Positions 27,324-35,499 of a stretch of DNA of 35,499 nucleotides are shown here, piece after piece. This DNA comes from Gemmatimonadota bacterium (lineage in GTDB: Bacteria > Gemmatimonadota > Gemmatimonadetes > Gemmatimonadales > Gemmatimonadaceae). Where the stretch lies: the NCBI GenBank assembly GCA_019510405.1, contig JAEKKK010000087.1:1-35499 (forward strand). The letters are read 5' to 3'. Every line of letters starts with the position of its first letter. Within the stretch, counting starts at the first letter, position 1. The position numbers and the translations under genes are program-made. The notes below the pieces were generated by a model. It ran no database searches. It was not told the DNA's origin and saw only the letters and a list, made by a program, of their open reading frames with translations.

Positions 27324-27728
27324 ATGGAACGCACGTACTTGCCGGTCCTGTTGCTGGTGGGGTTCGTCGTCGCGAACGCGGCGCTGATCCTCCTCATCTC
27401 CCACCTGACCCTCCGCCCGCGGCCCACCGCGGTGAAGCAGACCGCGTACGAGTCCGGCATCCCGGTGCTCGGCGACGCGCGCGAGCGCTTCTCCGTGAAG
27501 TTCTACATGGTCGCGGTGCTGTTCATTCTCTTCGACATCGAGACGGTGTTCATGATCCCGTGGGGCGTGCACTTCCGGCGCCTCTCCTGCGGGGTCGATC
27601 TCGTCGCCGGCGCCTGTCCGGTGGGACACCTCTCGTTCTTCGGCCTGTGGGAGATGCTCGTGTTCATCGCGATCCTCCTCGTCGGGTACATCTACGTCTG
27701 GAAGAAGGGGGCGCTCCAATGGGACTAG
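27324..27728 (+). CDS. nuoA: NADH-quinone oxidoreductase subunit A
   Basis: Small membrane subunit of complex I. The 134-residue protein has three helices (about 7-27, 60-80 and 100-125). The conserved loop [20 protein letters not shown] and [11 protein letters not shown] are present, as is the family end [13 protein letters not shown]. Between helices 2 and 3 it carries a loop with two Cys ([17 protein letters not shown]) longer than in E. coli. ATG 27324 is chosen because GGAG lies 5 bases upstream; GTG 27312 is possible. Its last 10 bp overlap nuoB. Confidence 0.93.
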   Translation: MERTYLPVLLLVGFVVANAALILLISHLTLRPRPTAVKQTAYESGIPVLGDARERFSVKFYMVAVLFILFDIETVFMIPWGVHFRRLSCGVDLVAGACPVGHLSFFGLWEMLVFIAILLVGYIYVWKKGALQWD

Positions 27729-28345
27729 ATACCCGTCGCGTCGAGACCAACGTCGACGTCGGGTCGGCCGGCTCGGAGAGCTGGGTCACGACGAAGCTCG
27801 ACTTCCTGGTCAACTGGGGACGCGCGAACTCGCTCTGGCCGATGCCGTTCGGTACGGCGTGCTGCGCGATCGAGTTCATGGCGACCGCGGCGAGCAAGTT
27901 CGATCTCGCGCGCTTCGGCATGGAGCGGATGAGCTTCTCGCCGCGGCAGGCGGACGTGCTGATCTGCGCGGGCCGAGTGCCGTTCAAGCTCGCGCCGGTG
28001 CTGCGCCGGATCTGGCAGCAGATGCCGCAGCCCAAGTGGTGCATCTCGATGGGCGCCTGCGCGTCGTCGGGCGGCATGTTCGACAACTACGCCGTGGTGC
28101 AGGGGATCGACACGATCATCCCCGTGGACGTCTACGTGCCCGGCTGTCCGCCGCGTCCCGAAGGACTGATGTACGGGATCATGATGCTCCAGGAGAAGGT
28201 CAAGAAGGAGCGCATGGCCGACAAGTCGCTGCGCAACGAGATGGAGCCCGACCCGCGCAGTCAGCTCTACATTCCTCCGCCGCTCATCGACGAGGTGTCG
28301 GAGCCGTTCGGGAACAGTGTGCATCAGACGCGGTCGGGCCTGTGA
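27719..28345 (+). CDS. nuoB: NADH-quinone oxidoreductase subunit B
   Basis: Peripheral-arm subunit holding cluster N2, which passes electrons to quinone. N2 ligands are visible: the adjacent Cys pair in [10 protein letters not shown], Cys in [10 protein letters not shown] and Cys in [11 protein letters not shown]. At 208 residues it is complete, with a short hydrophilic tail. ATG 27719 lies inside the nuoA end, so translation is coupled. The stop overlaps the nuoC GTG start. Confidence 0.95.
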   Translation: MGLDTRRVETNVDVGSAGSESWVTTKLDFLVNWGRANSLWPMPFGTACCAIEFMATAASKFDLARFGMERMSFSPRQADVLICAGRVPFKLAPVLRRIWQQMPQPKWCISMGACASSGGMFDNYAVVQGIDTIIPVDVYVPGCPPRPEGLMYGIMMLQEKVKKERMADKSLRNEMEPDPRSQLYIPPPLIDEVSEPFGNSVHQTRSGL

Positions 28346-29046
28346 GCGAGAGCTTCCTCCCCGTCCTTGCCGGACATGCCGAGGGAACCGAAGTCGCCGC
28401 GCCGAGCACGCCGCGCAACATTCCGTATCGCGATGGAACGCCCAACCCGTCGGCCGAGGCGCTTCGCGCCAGATTCGGCGAGGCGGTGCAGCGGGTGGAC
28501 GTCGTCTGGGACGAGACGACCGTGTTCGTCGATCGGGCGCGCGTCGCCGAGATCGTGCAGTGGCTGCACGACGATCCGTCGCAGCGGTACGACTACCTCT
28601 CGGACGTCACCGCCGTCGAGTACCGCGACGTGGACCGGCCGATCGAGGTCGTCTGGCATCTTCGCTCGCTTCCGTATCGCCGCTTCCTTCGGCTGAAGAC
28701 GCTGCTCTACAAGGGCCAGCCGCTCGTCGTCCCGAGTGTGTGGGCGATCTACAAGAGCGCCGATTGGATGGAGCGCGAGTGCTACGACATGTTCGGCATC
28801 CGCTTCGACGGCCATCCGGATCTGCGCCGCATCCTGATGTGGGAGCAGTACAAGGAGGGATTCCCGCTGCGGAAGGACTTCCCGCTCCGTGGGCGATTCA
28901 GCCGCTCCGAGCAGCTTCGCCAGATCCTCGCGCTGAACCCCGAGGCCAAGTACTCGATGGAAGAGCTGTCGGTGCTGGACGCCTTCGATGAGCTCTCGCT
29001 CGAGCAGCGGCAGCGGCTGCGCGCCGGCGAGAAGGTGGGAGAGTAG
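28342..29046 (+). CDS. nuoC: NADH-quinone oxidoreductase subunit C
   Basis: Peripheral-arm subunit that packs against NuoD. The family signature is [21 protein letters not shown] followed shortly by [12 protein letters not shown] roughly 45-residue N-terminal extension precedes the domain, with a Thr/Pro-rich part. A helical C-terminal tail ([20 protein letters not shown]) extends past the usual end. The GTG start at 28342 overlaps nuoB (GTGA). It is separate from nuoD, not a NuoCD fusion. The length is 234 residues. Confidence 0.93.
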   Translation: MSESFLPVLAGHAEGTEVAAPSTPRNIPYRDGTPNPSAEALRARFGEAVQRVDVVWDETTVFVDRARVAEIVQWLHDDPSQRYDYLSDVTAVEYRDVDRPIEVVWHLRSLPYRRFLRLKTLLYKGQPLVVPSVWAIYKSADWMERECYDMFGIRFDGHPDLRRILMWEQYKEGFPLRKDFPLRGRFSRSEQLRQILALNPEAKYSMEELSVLDAFDELSLEQRQRLRAGEKVGE

Positions 29047-29047
29047 C

Positions 29048-30361
29048 ATGGCCACGAAGACACGCACGGTCGAGGTCGAGCTCTCGACGACGGGCCTCGA
29101 TGCGCAGGGGCGCCCGCAGCGGGTCCCCCTCGCGACCGACGAGGCGGGGAACCTCGTGCCGCTCACCCCCGCGCCGGCGGTCGAGCCGGAGCTCGAGGGC
29201 GAGCACATGCTGATCAACATCGGCCCGCAGCATCCGGCGACGCACGGCGTGCTCCGGCTGGTGCTGGAGCTCGACGGCGAGACGGTGGTGCGCTGCGTCC
29301 CGCACATCGGCTACCTGCACTGCGGGTTCGAGAAGATCGGCGAGTACCGCCAGTACAACCAGATCATCCCCTGGACGGACCGCGAGGACTACCTCAACAG
29401 CCCGGGCAACAACGTCGCGTTCGCCCTCGGCGCCGAGCGGTTGTTCGGCGTCGAGATCACGGAGCGCTGCAAGGTGCTCCGCGTGATCGCGATGGAGCTG
29501 TCGCGTCTGATCTCGCACTGCGTCTGGCTCGGCACGTTCTGCATCGACATCGGCGCCTTCACGCCTTTCCTCTGGATCTTCCAGCAGCGCGAGCGCGTCT
29601 ACACGATGCTCGAGAGCTGGATCGGGGCGCGCCTCACCACGACGCTCACGCGTGTGGGCGGCATGGGCGCCGACATCCCCGACGGCTGGACCGAGGACCT
29701 CGCCAACTTCGTCCGCACCTTTCCGAAGGTGCTCGAAGAGTGCAGCACGATGCTGACGAAGAACGCGATCTGGGTCGGCCGCACGGTCGGACTCGGCGCG
29801 ATGTCGGCGGAGGAGGCGGTGAACTATGGGTTGTCCGGTCCCATGTTGAGAGCGAGTGGCGTCGCGTACGACGTGCGGAAGGACTTCCCGTACCTCGACT
29901 ACGAGACGTACGACTTCGACGTTCCGGTCGGCCAGACGGGCGACGTGTACGACCGCTACCTCGTGCGCATGGAGGAGATGCGGCAATCGATCCGCATCCT
30001 CGAGCAGGCGCTGAAGCGCCTTCCCGACGGACCGGTGAACGTGGACGACCACCGGCTCATCCTTCCGCCCAAGTCGAAGGCGACGAGCGACATGGAGAGC
30101 ATGATCCATCACTTCAAGCAGGTGATGGAGGGCCCTCGTCCGCCGATCGGCGAGGCGTACGTCGCCGTCGAGAGCCCGAAGGGGGAGAAGGGCTACTACA
30201 TGGTGTCCGACGGCACGTCGAAGCCGGTGCGCTGGCGCATCCGTCCGCCGTCGTTCGTGAACCTGTCGGCGATCCCGAAGATGGTGGAAGGCCACCTGCT
30301 GTCCGACGTGATCGCGATCAACGCGAGCATCGACATCGTCATGGGAGAGATCGACCGATGA
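29048..30361 (+). CDS. nuoD: NADH-quinone oxidoreductase subunit D
   Basis: 49-kDa subunit lining the quinone cavity. GPQHPATHGVLRL with the quinone-site His, GYLHCGFEKIGE, QIIPWTDREDYLN, GGMGADIPDGW and KGEKGYYMVSDG are present, and the protein ends in the family DIVMGEIDR. At 437 residues it is complete, with a 45-residue N-terminal extension. The start is 1 bp after the nuoC stop. The last bases form the first copy of a repeated translation-start module (see 30344-30441). Confidence 0.95.
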   Translation: MATKTRTVEVELSTTGLDAQGRPQRVPLATDEAGNLVPLTPAPAVEPELEGEHMLINIGPQHPATHGVLRLVLELDGETVVRCVPHIGYLHCGFEKIGEYRQYNQIIPWTDREDYLNSPGNNVAFALGAERLFGVEITERCKVLRVIAMELSRLISHCVWLGTFCIDIGAFTPFLWIFQQRERVYTMLESWIGARLTTTLTRVGGMGADIPDGWTEDLANFVRTFPKVLEECSTMLTKNAIWVGRTVGLGAMSAEEAVNYGLSGPMLRASGVAYDVRKDFPYLDYETYDFDVPVGQTGDVYDRYLVRMEEMRQSIRILEQALKRLPDGPVNVDDHRLILPPKSKATSDMESMIHHFKQVMEGPRPPIGEAYVAVESPKGEKGYYMVSDGTSKPVRWRIRPPSFVNLSAIPKMVEGHLLSDVIAINASIDIVMGEIDR

Positions 30362-30441
30362 GCGCAGCGAATCGGGAGAGCGCGACCTGCTATCGTGGAG
30401 AGATCGACCGATGAGCGCCGGAGAGATGAGACGGTGAGCGC
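30344..30441 (+). repeat. Three copies of a 22-bp translation-start module between nuoD and nuoE
   Basis: Copies at 30344-30365 and 30397-30418 are identical; a third at 30420-30441 matches at 17 of 22 positions. Each holds GGAGAG followed 8 bases later by a start codon and AGCGC: ATG 30358, ATG 30411 and GTG 30434. The first two open tiny ORFs (18 residues, 30358-30414; 8 residues, 30411-30437) whose stops overlap the next start as ATGA or GTGA, so ribosomes could step from nuoD to nuoE. All three begin Met/Val-Ser-Ala, which points to tandem duplication of the nuoE start. Confidence 0.8.
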
Positions 30442-30988
30442 GACGCGTAACGAGATGGGGGGCGAGCGCGCTCCCGGCGACCTGGCACACGGGCTTCACG
30501 AGTCGGCGCCGCACGTGCCCGTCTTCACCGGCGCGCGGCGGGCCGAGCTCGACGAGCTGCTCACGCGCTACCCGCAGAAGATGGCCGCGCTGCTCCCTGC
30601 ACTCTGGATCGTGCAGGAAGAGCGCGGCTGGGTGAGCAGCGACGCGATGGCCGAGGTGGCCGAGGTGCTCGAGCTCACGCCGGCGTACGTGAAGGGCGTC
30701 GTGTCGTTCTACACGATGTACCATCAGCATCCGGTCGGTCAGCACTTCATCCAGGTCTGCACGACGTCGCCGTGCAACGTGTGCGGCGCGGAGGACGTGG
30801 TGAATGCCCTCCTCAAGCACACGGGCTGCGAGGAGCTCGGCGTCACCTCCGCCGACGGGAAGTACACGGTGATCGAAGTCGAGTGTCTCGGCGCGTGCGG
30901 CTTCGCCACGCCGCTGATGGTCAATGAGAAGTTCATCGAGTCGGTGACGCCGGAGACGGTGCCCGCGCTCCTCGCCTCTCTGGGCTGA
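30434..30988 (+). CDS. nuoE: NADH-quinone oxidoreductase subunit E
   Basis: 24-kDa subunit with the 2Fe-2S cluster N1a beside the flavin. The ligands are Cys pairs in CTTSPCNVCG and ECLGACG. AALLPALWIVQEERGWVS and YTMYHQHPVG are typical. GTG 30434 is chosen because GGAGAG lies 8 bases upstream and the start overlaps the preceding mini-ORF stop; it gives 184 residues with a 35-residue hydrophilic leader. The frame is open back to 30395 through the repeat. nuoF begins 1 bp after the stop. Confidence 0.93.
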   Translation: MSATRNEMGGERAPGDLAHGLHESAPHVPVFTGARRAELDELLTRYPQKMAALLPALWIVQEERGWVSSDAMAEVAEVLELTPAYVKGVVSFYTMYHQHPVGQHFIQVCTTSPCNVCGAEDVVNALLKHTGCEELGVTSADGKYTVIEVECLGACGFATPLMVNEKFIESVTPETVPALLASLG

Positions 30989-30989
30989 C

Positions 30990-32306
30990 ATGGGATTCCC
31001 GCATCCGCCACACGATCGCGAGTCGGTCGTTCTCTCCAAGTATTTCGGTGACAAGGAGGCGATCGGCCTCGAGGGCTGGCGCAAGCGCGGCGGGTACGTC
31101 GCGCTGCAGAAGGCGCTCGGCATGACGCCCGCGGAGATCGTCGGCGTCGTGAAGGAGTCGGGGCTGCGCGGCCGCGGGGGCGCCGGCTTCCCGACGGGCG
31201 TGAAGTGGTCGTTCATGAAGCCCGGCGACGGCAAGCCGCACTACCTCTGCTGCAACGCCGACGAGTCCGAGCCCGGCACGTTCAAGGACCGTGAGATCAT
31301 GCGCTGGACGCCGCACGCCCTCGTCGAGGGGTGTGCGATCGGTGCCTACGCCATCGGAGCGGAAGTCGCGTACGTCTACATCCGCGGCGAGTACACCGAG
31401 GCGCTCGACCGGATGAACGCGGCGTGCAAGGAGGCGTACGCGGCGGGGATCCTCGGCACGAACGCGATGGGGACCGGGAAGACGGTGCACGTCTACGTGC
31501 ACAAGGGCGCCGGCGCCTACATCTGCGGTGAGGAAACGGCGCTGATGAACTCCCTCGAGGGGCGCCGCGGCAATCCGCGCATCAAGCCGCCCTTCCCGGC
31601 GGTGGCGGGCCTGTTCGGCCAGCCGACGACGATCAACAACGTCGAGACGCTCGTCGCGGTGCCGCACATCCTGAACAACGGCGCGGACTGGTACAAGAAG
31701 TTCGGGCGCGCCGACAACCCGAAGAGCACCGGCACCAAGCTCTTCTCGGTGTGCGGCAACATCCAGCGACCCGGCAACTACGAGGTCGCGATGGGATTCC
31801 CGTTCAAGGATTTCCTGTACGATCTCTGCGGCGGCCCGCTCCCGGGACGCCAGTTCAAGGCGATCATCCCGGGCGGCATCTCCGTGCCGATCCAGACGCG
31901 CGAGGAAGCGGAGAACTCGCCGATGGACTATGAAGGCTTCGTCGCAAACGGCACGATGCTCGGCTCGGGCGGCGTGATCGTGATCGACGATGCGCAGAAT
32001 CTCGTCAAGCAGATCGCGCGCGCGGCGCGCTTCTTCGCCCACGAGAGCTGTGCGCAGTGCACGCAGTGCCGCGAGGGCACCGCGTGGACGACGAAGATCC
32101 TCGAGCGGATCGTGGCTGGTGAAGGTTCGACGGAAGACCTCGACACCCTGCTGGAGATCGGCGAGCAGATGACCGGCAAGACGATCTGCGTGCTGAGCGA
32201 CTCGTGCGCGACGCCGGTGAAGTCGGGAATCGAGAAGTTCCGCGGCGACTTCGAGGCGCTCATCAAGAAGAAGAAGGTTCACATGGTGCCCGCACAGGTG
32301 GCCTGA
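30990..32306 (+). CDS. nuoF: NADH-quinone oxidoreductase subunit F
   Basis: 51-kDa subunit that binds NADH and FMN and holds cluster N3. GLRGRGGAGFPTGVKW is the nucleotide-binding segment, with CCNADESEPGTFKDR and GAGAYICGEETALMNSLEG for FMN and NADH. N3 ligands are ESCAQCTQCREGT and the Cys in KTICVLSDSC. At 438 residues it is complete. Its stop overlaps the nuoG start by one base (TGATG). Confidence 0.96.
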   Translation: MGFPHPPHDRESVVLSKYFGDKEAIGLEGWRKRGGYVALQKALGMTPAEIVGVVKESGLRGRGGAGFPTGVKWSFMKPGDGKPHYLCCNADESEPGTFKDREIMRWTPHALVEGCAIGAYAIGAEVAYVYIRGEYTEALDRMNAACKEAYAAGILGTNAMGTGKTVHVYVHKGAGAYICGEETALMNSLEGRRGNPRIKPPFPAVAGLFGQPTTINNVETLVAVPHILNNGADWYKKFGRADNPKSTGTKLFSVCGNIQRPGNYEVAMGFPFKDFLYDLCGGPLPGRQFKAIIPGGISVPIQTREEAENSPMDYEGFVANGTMLGSGGVIVIDDAQNLVKQIARAARFFAHESCAQCTQCREGTAWTTKILERIVAGEGSTEDLDTLLEIGEQMTGKTICVLSDSCATPVKSGIEKFRGDFEALIKKKKVHMVPAQVA

Positions 32307-33880
32307 TGGCGGACGTGAAGCAGGTGAATCTCACGATCGAGGGACGTCCGGTCACCGTGCCGGACGGCACCTCGATTCTCGAAGCGGCGAAGACGGCAGG
32401 GGTGTTGATCCCGCACTACTGCTACCACCCCGGCCTTCCCGTGGCCGGCGTGTGCCGCATGTGCCTCGTGGAAGTGGAGAAGGCGCCGAAGCTCGCGCCC
32501 TCGTGCGCGACCGCGGTGGCCGAGGGGCAGGTGGTACACGTCCACTCGCCGAAGGCCCTCGAGGCGCGCAAGGGCGTGCTCGAGATGCTGCTCATCAATC
32601 ATCCGCTCGACTGTCCGATCTGCGATCAGGCGGGCGAGTGCGAGCTGCAGGACTACACGTATCAGGAAGGCCGGTCCGAGGGGCGCTACCGCGACCCGAA
32701 GCGGTTCAATCCGGTGGAGGACTTCGGGGGCGACGTGGTCTACGTCGCGAACCGCTGCATCCTCTGCACGCGCTGCGTGCGCTTCATGGACGACGTCGCG
32801 CACGATCCGGTGCTCGCCGTCGCCGAGCGCGGCGACCGCGCCTTGATCGCGAAGTTCGAGGGCCACGACCTCACGCATGCGTGGGCGGGCAACGTGATCG
32901 ACCTCTGCCCGGTCGGCGCGCTCCTCTCGAAGGATTCGCTGAACAAGGCACGAGCCTGGGAGCTCGATCGCTCCGCCTCGGTGTGCCCGAACTGCTCGCA
33001 GGGATGCAACATGATCGTGGAGACGCGCGACAATCAGGTCGTGCGACTTCGCCCGCGGCCGAACGAGAAGGTCAACAAGTTCTTCATGTGCGATCACGGC
33101 CGGCTGAGCTATCGCTGGATGAACCGGAAGGATCGCGTCGACGTGCCGCTCGTGCGACAGGGCGGGGTGCTCGCCTCGGCCGACTGGGAAGTCGCGCTGC
33201 GCGCGGCCGCGGCCACGCTCTCCGGGAAGAAGGCCTTCGTGCTCGCCTCGCCGAACCTCTCGAACGAGACGCTCTTCCTGCTCGGCAAGCTGGCGCGCAA
33301 GACGGGGGGCGGTGGCGCCTTCCGGGTGCCGCAGGGCGCCGAAGTGCCGCTGCCAGGCGTGGAGGATCTCGCGCTGCGGCCGGATCGCGCGGCGAACGGG
33401 CGCGGTGCGGAGCTGATGGGGTTCACGCGCAGCGACGCACCGCTCGACGGCCTCGGCGCAGGTGACGTGCTGGTCGTCGCCGACGAGGAGCTCGCCGAGC
33501 TCGACGCGGCCGGCGTCGCCAAGGCGGGTGCGGTGATCGTGATCGGCACGACGCTGCCGGCGTGGGCGCGGCACGCGGCGAACGTGGTGCTGCCGATCGC
33601 GAACTGCACCGAAGAAGAAGGAACGTTCACCAACCTGCGCGGACGCGTGCAGCGCTTCCTGCAGGCGAAGGCGGCGCCGGGCGCAGCGCGGCCGAGCTAC
33701 TTCGTGCTCGGCGACCTGCTCGCCGCGTCGGGGGAAGGCTCGGGCTTCTGGACCGCCGGCCAGACTTTCGACGCGCTCGCGGCCGAGGTGCCGGCGTTCG
33801 CGGGGCTCAACTATGACGGGCTCGGACTGCGCGGCGCGATGACCCAGGGCGCACTCGCGACGGGGGGAGCCACCGCATGA
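32306..33880 (+). CDS. nuoG: NADH-quinone oxidoreductase subunit G, short form with N7 motif
   Basis: Largest peripheral-arm subunit, carrying the iron-sulfur chain. Cluster motifs in order: N1b (HYCYHPG, GVCRMCLVE, SCATAV), N5 (HPLDCPICDQAGEC, with the His ligand), N4 (RCILCTRCVRF and DLCPVGAL), then CPNCSQGC followed after exactly 27 residues by Cys in FMCDHGR. This last CxxCxxxCx27C set is the N7 motif, kept in some bacteria such as E. coli and Thermus but not general. The molybdopterin-oxidoreductase-like C-terminal domain is short: 524 residues in total, against about 780-900 in those species. ATG 32306 overlaps the nuoF stop. Confidence 0.93.
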   Translation: MADVKQVNLTIEGRPVTVPDGTSILEAAKTAGVLIPHYCYHPGLPVAGVCRMCLVEVEKAPKLAPSCATAVAEGQVVHVHSPKALEARKGVLEMLLINHPLDCPICDQAGECELQDYTYQEGRSEGRYRDPKRFNPVEDFGGDVVYVANRCILCTRCVRFMDDVAHDPVLAVAERGDRALIAKFEGHDLTHAWAGNVIDLCPVGALLSKDSLNKARAWELDRSASVCPNCSQGCNMIVETRDNQVVRLRPRPNEKVNKFFMCDHGRLSYRWMNRKDRVDVPLVRQGGVLASADWEVALRAAAATLSGKKAFVLASPNLSNETLFLLGKLARKTGGGGAFRVPQGAEVPLPGVEDLALRPDRAANGRGAELMGFTRSDAPLDGLGAGDVLVVADEELAELDAAGVAKAGAVIVIGTTLPAWARHAANVVLPIANCTEEEGTFTNLRGRVQRFLQAKAAPGAARPSYFVLGDLLAASGEGSGFWTAGQTFDALAAEVPAFAGLNYDGLGLRGAMTQGALATGGATA

Positions 33881-35163
33881 CGATGCCGATCGCGTTGTTC
33901 CAGGCCGCCGCGCCGGGATCGCAGCCGCACGTCATTCCATGGCTCGTGTTCACGCTGATCAAGCTGATCGTGGTGTTCACGGTCTACATGGTCGGCGTGG
34001 CGCTGCTGACGCTCGCCGAGCGCAAGATCTCGGCGTGGATCCAGGATCGTCACGGTCCGAACCGTGTCGGCAAGGGGTGGCTGCAGCCGGCCGCGGATGG
34101 CGTCAAGAACTTCGTGAAGGAAGAGACCTATCCGGCGGCGGCAAACATTCCGCTGTTCGTGCTGGCGCCGGCGCTGGCGTTCATCCCGGCGCTCGTCACC
34201 TGGGCGGTCATTCCCTTCGCCGCGCCGTGGGACTCGCCGTGGGGCCGGATCGAGATGGTGCTCGCGCCGCTCCCCGTCGGCTTCCTGTTTATCCTCGCGA
34301 TCTCGTCGCTCGGCGTGTACGGGATCGTGCTCGCGGGATGGTCGTCGAACAACAAGTACGCGCTGCTCGGCGGGCTGCGCTCGAGTGCGCAGATGATCTC
34401 GTACGAGATCGCCATGGGAATGAGTACGATTCCCGTCTTGCTGCTGGCGGGGAACGTGACGCTGAGCAAGATCGTGGATCAGCAGGCGTTCGGGACGTGG
34501 AACGTCCTCAACCTGACGATCGCGTTCTTCATCTTCCTGATCGCGGCGTTCGCCGAAACCAATCGTCTGCCGTTCGACCTCCCCGAGGCGGAATCCGAGC
34601 TGATCGCCGGATACCACTCGGAGTACAGCGCGATGAAGTTCTCGCTGTTCTTCATCGCCGAGTACGCCAACATGGTGACGGCGAGCGCGTTGATGGCGAC
34701 GCTGTTCTTCGGCGGATGGGACATCCCGGTCATTCTGTGGGACAACATCGCGCCGCACACGGGACTGAAGACCCTGGCGACCCTCGCCTTCTTCGCGGCG
34801 AAGGTGCTGTTCTTCGTCTTCCTCTACATGTGGATCCGCTGGACGCTGCCGCGCTTCCGGTACGACCAGCTGATGTCGCTGGGATGGAAGTTCCTGCTGC
34901 CGCTCGCGCTCGGGTACATCGTGGCGATCGCGACGACCATCGTGACGCTCGACGCCCTCGGCTTCGCGCGCGGCTCCGTGCCCTTCCATGCGGGACTGAT
35001 CCTGCTGAACATCGCGGCGGTGGTGATTCTGTTCGTCCTGCTCGACCGGGGACGCGTGATCAGCCCCGCCTACTCGCGCCTCTCCACGCGTGAGGTCGAG
35101 AAGCTGCGCGAGCGGAGTGCGCCGCGCCCCGTGGCCCCATTCCTTCCCGAGTCCGGAGACTGA
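33877..35163 (+). CDS. nuoH: NADH-quinone oxidoreductase subunit H
   Basis: Membrane subunit joining the peripheral arm to the proton pumps and forming part of the quinone site. About eight to nine hydrophobic spans are visible. AERKISAWIQDRHGPNRVGK, ADGVKNFVKEE, AETNRLPFDLPEAESELIAG and YHSEYSAMKF are the conserved loops with the acidic residues of the E-channel. At 428 residues it is longer than E. coli NuoH (325), with an added last helix and a hydrophilic tail. The start overlaps nuoG by ATGA. Confidence 0.95.
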   Translation: MTMPIALFQAAAPGSQPHVIPWLVFTLIKLIVVFTVYMVGVALLTLAERKISAWIQDRHGPNRVGKGWLQPAADGVKNFVKEETYPAAANIPLFVLAPALAFIPALVTWAVIPFAAPWDSPWGRIEMVLAPLPVGFLFILAISSLGVYGIVLAGWSSNNKYALLGGLRSSAQMISYEIAMGMSTIPVLLLAGNVTLSKIVDQQAFGTWNVLNLTIAFFIFLIAAFAETNRLPFDLPEAESELIAGYHSEYSAMKFSLFFIAEYANMVTASALMATLFFGGWDIPVILWDNIAPHTGLKTLATLAFFAAKVLFFVFLYMWIRWTLPRFRYDQLMSLGWKFLLPLALGYIVAIATTIVTLDALGFARGSVPFHAGLILLNIAAVVILFVLLDRGRVISPAYSRLSTREVEKLRERSAPRPVAPFLPESGD

Positions 35164-35499
35164 TGTCCATCGGCGTCAAGGTCGTCGAGCGGCCCATCGA
35201 GCAGACCAGCTACGTGCGCGCCACCCTCACGGGAATGGCGCACACGCTGAAGCACCTCTTCACCCCGGAGAAGGTGACGACGCAGTACCCCGAGCAGAAG
35301 GAGTCGATCTCCAAGCGCTGGCGGGGCACGCATCGCATGCTGACGACGGAAGACGGCAAGGCGAAGTGCGTCGCCTGCGGCCTCTGCCCGACCGTCTGCC
35401 CGGCCAACTGCATCAAGCTCGTGCCCGGCGAGGACGAGAAGGGGAACCGCTACCCGCTCGTGTTCGAGATCGACGAATTCCGCTGCATCTTCTGCGGCT
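35163..35499 (+). CDS. nuoI: NADH-quinone oxidoreductase subunit I (3' end outside the window)
   Basis: Ferredoxin-like subunit with clusters N6a and N6b. The first 112 residues are visible. The first motif CVACGLCPTVCPANC is complete and the second begins at CIFCG, where the window stops. KHLFTPEKVTTQYPEQK is the usual lead-in. ATG 35163 overlaps the nuoH stop by one base. The remaining nuo genes (nuoJ onward) would be expected to the right. Confidence 0.94.
   Translation, partial: MSIGVKVVERPIEQTSYVRATLTGMAHTLKHLFTPEKVTTQYPEQKESISKRWRGTHRMLTTEDGKAKCVACGLCPTVCPANCIKLVPGEDEKGNRYPLVFEIDEFRCIFCG

Noticed and set aside
28898-31234. A 778-codon open frame on the minus strand, and similar long ones at 32-1699 and 18045-19637
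   Set aside because: They lie opposite clear genes, are rich in Arg, His and Asp with no recognisable domain, and are expected in GC-rich DNA.

Overview
This is a GC-rich, gene-dense stretch of a bacterial chromosome made almost entirely of housekeeping genes. All recognised genes but one (dcd) are on the + strand, and most are joined by 1-11 bp stop/start overlaps. The gene content and protein style (b558-type sdhC-sdhA-sdhB, a short NuoG, a beta-barrel protein with an RDT-rich N-terminal linker, the gap-pgk-tpiA-secG and yicC-gmk-rpoZ-coaBC orders) fit the Gemmatimonadota best. That is a judgement from recognition, not from a search.

Layout: icd (182-1429); pepA joined abruptly to a headless outer-membrane protein gene (1464-4828); yicC (frameshifted)-gmk-rpoZ-coaBC-family 4 uracil-DNA glycosylase-dnaB (4866-10298), ended by a terminator; radA-ispD-tsaC-ywlE-like phosphatase-aroE-comF (10371-15129); the glycolytic block gap-pgk-tpiA-secG with carA (15150-19616); an HU/IHF-type gene with a clear terminator (19706-20096); moaD-moaE-moaA (20145-21717); mdh and sdhC-sdhA-sdhB with a small membrane protein (21780-26574); dcd on the opposite strand (26581-27135); and the first nine genes of the complex I operon, nuoA to a cut nuoI (27324-35499). 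Isocitrate dehydrogenase, malate dehydrogenase, succinate dehydrogenase and complex I together form a respiratory/TCA theme. No mobile element, CRISPR array, tRNA or rRNA was seen, and no gene-free stretch exceeds about 190 bases.

No dedicated new system (defence, secondary metabolism, mobile) was found. The points most worth a second look are: (1) lesions in genes that are normally intact: the pepA/outer-membrane protein junction, a frameshift in yicC, a damaged ispD end and tsaC start, roughly 50-residue in-frame losses in pgk and moaA, and a stop codon in moaA. Together these look more like assembly or sequencing faults than biology, but that is untested. (2) A recurrent promoter, TTGAMR-N17/18-TARSTT, before icd, yicC, the HU gene and nuoA. 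(3) A Rex-like operator just after the nuoA promoter. (4) Three tandem copies of a translation-start module between nuoD and nuoE, creating two tiny ORFs chained by ATGA/GTGA overlaps. (5) Unusual residues at key sites of CoaBC and the uracil-DNA glycosylase, and an intact N7 cluster motif in a short NuoG.
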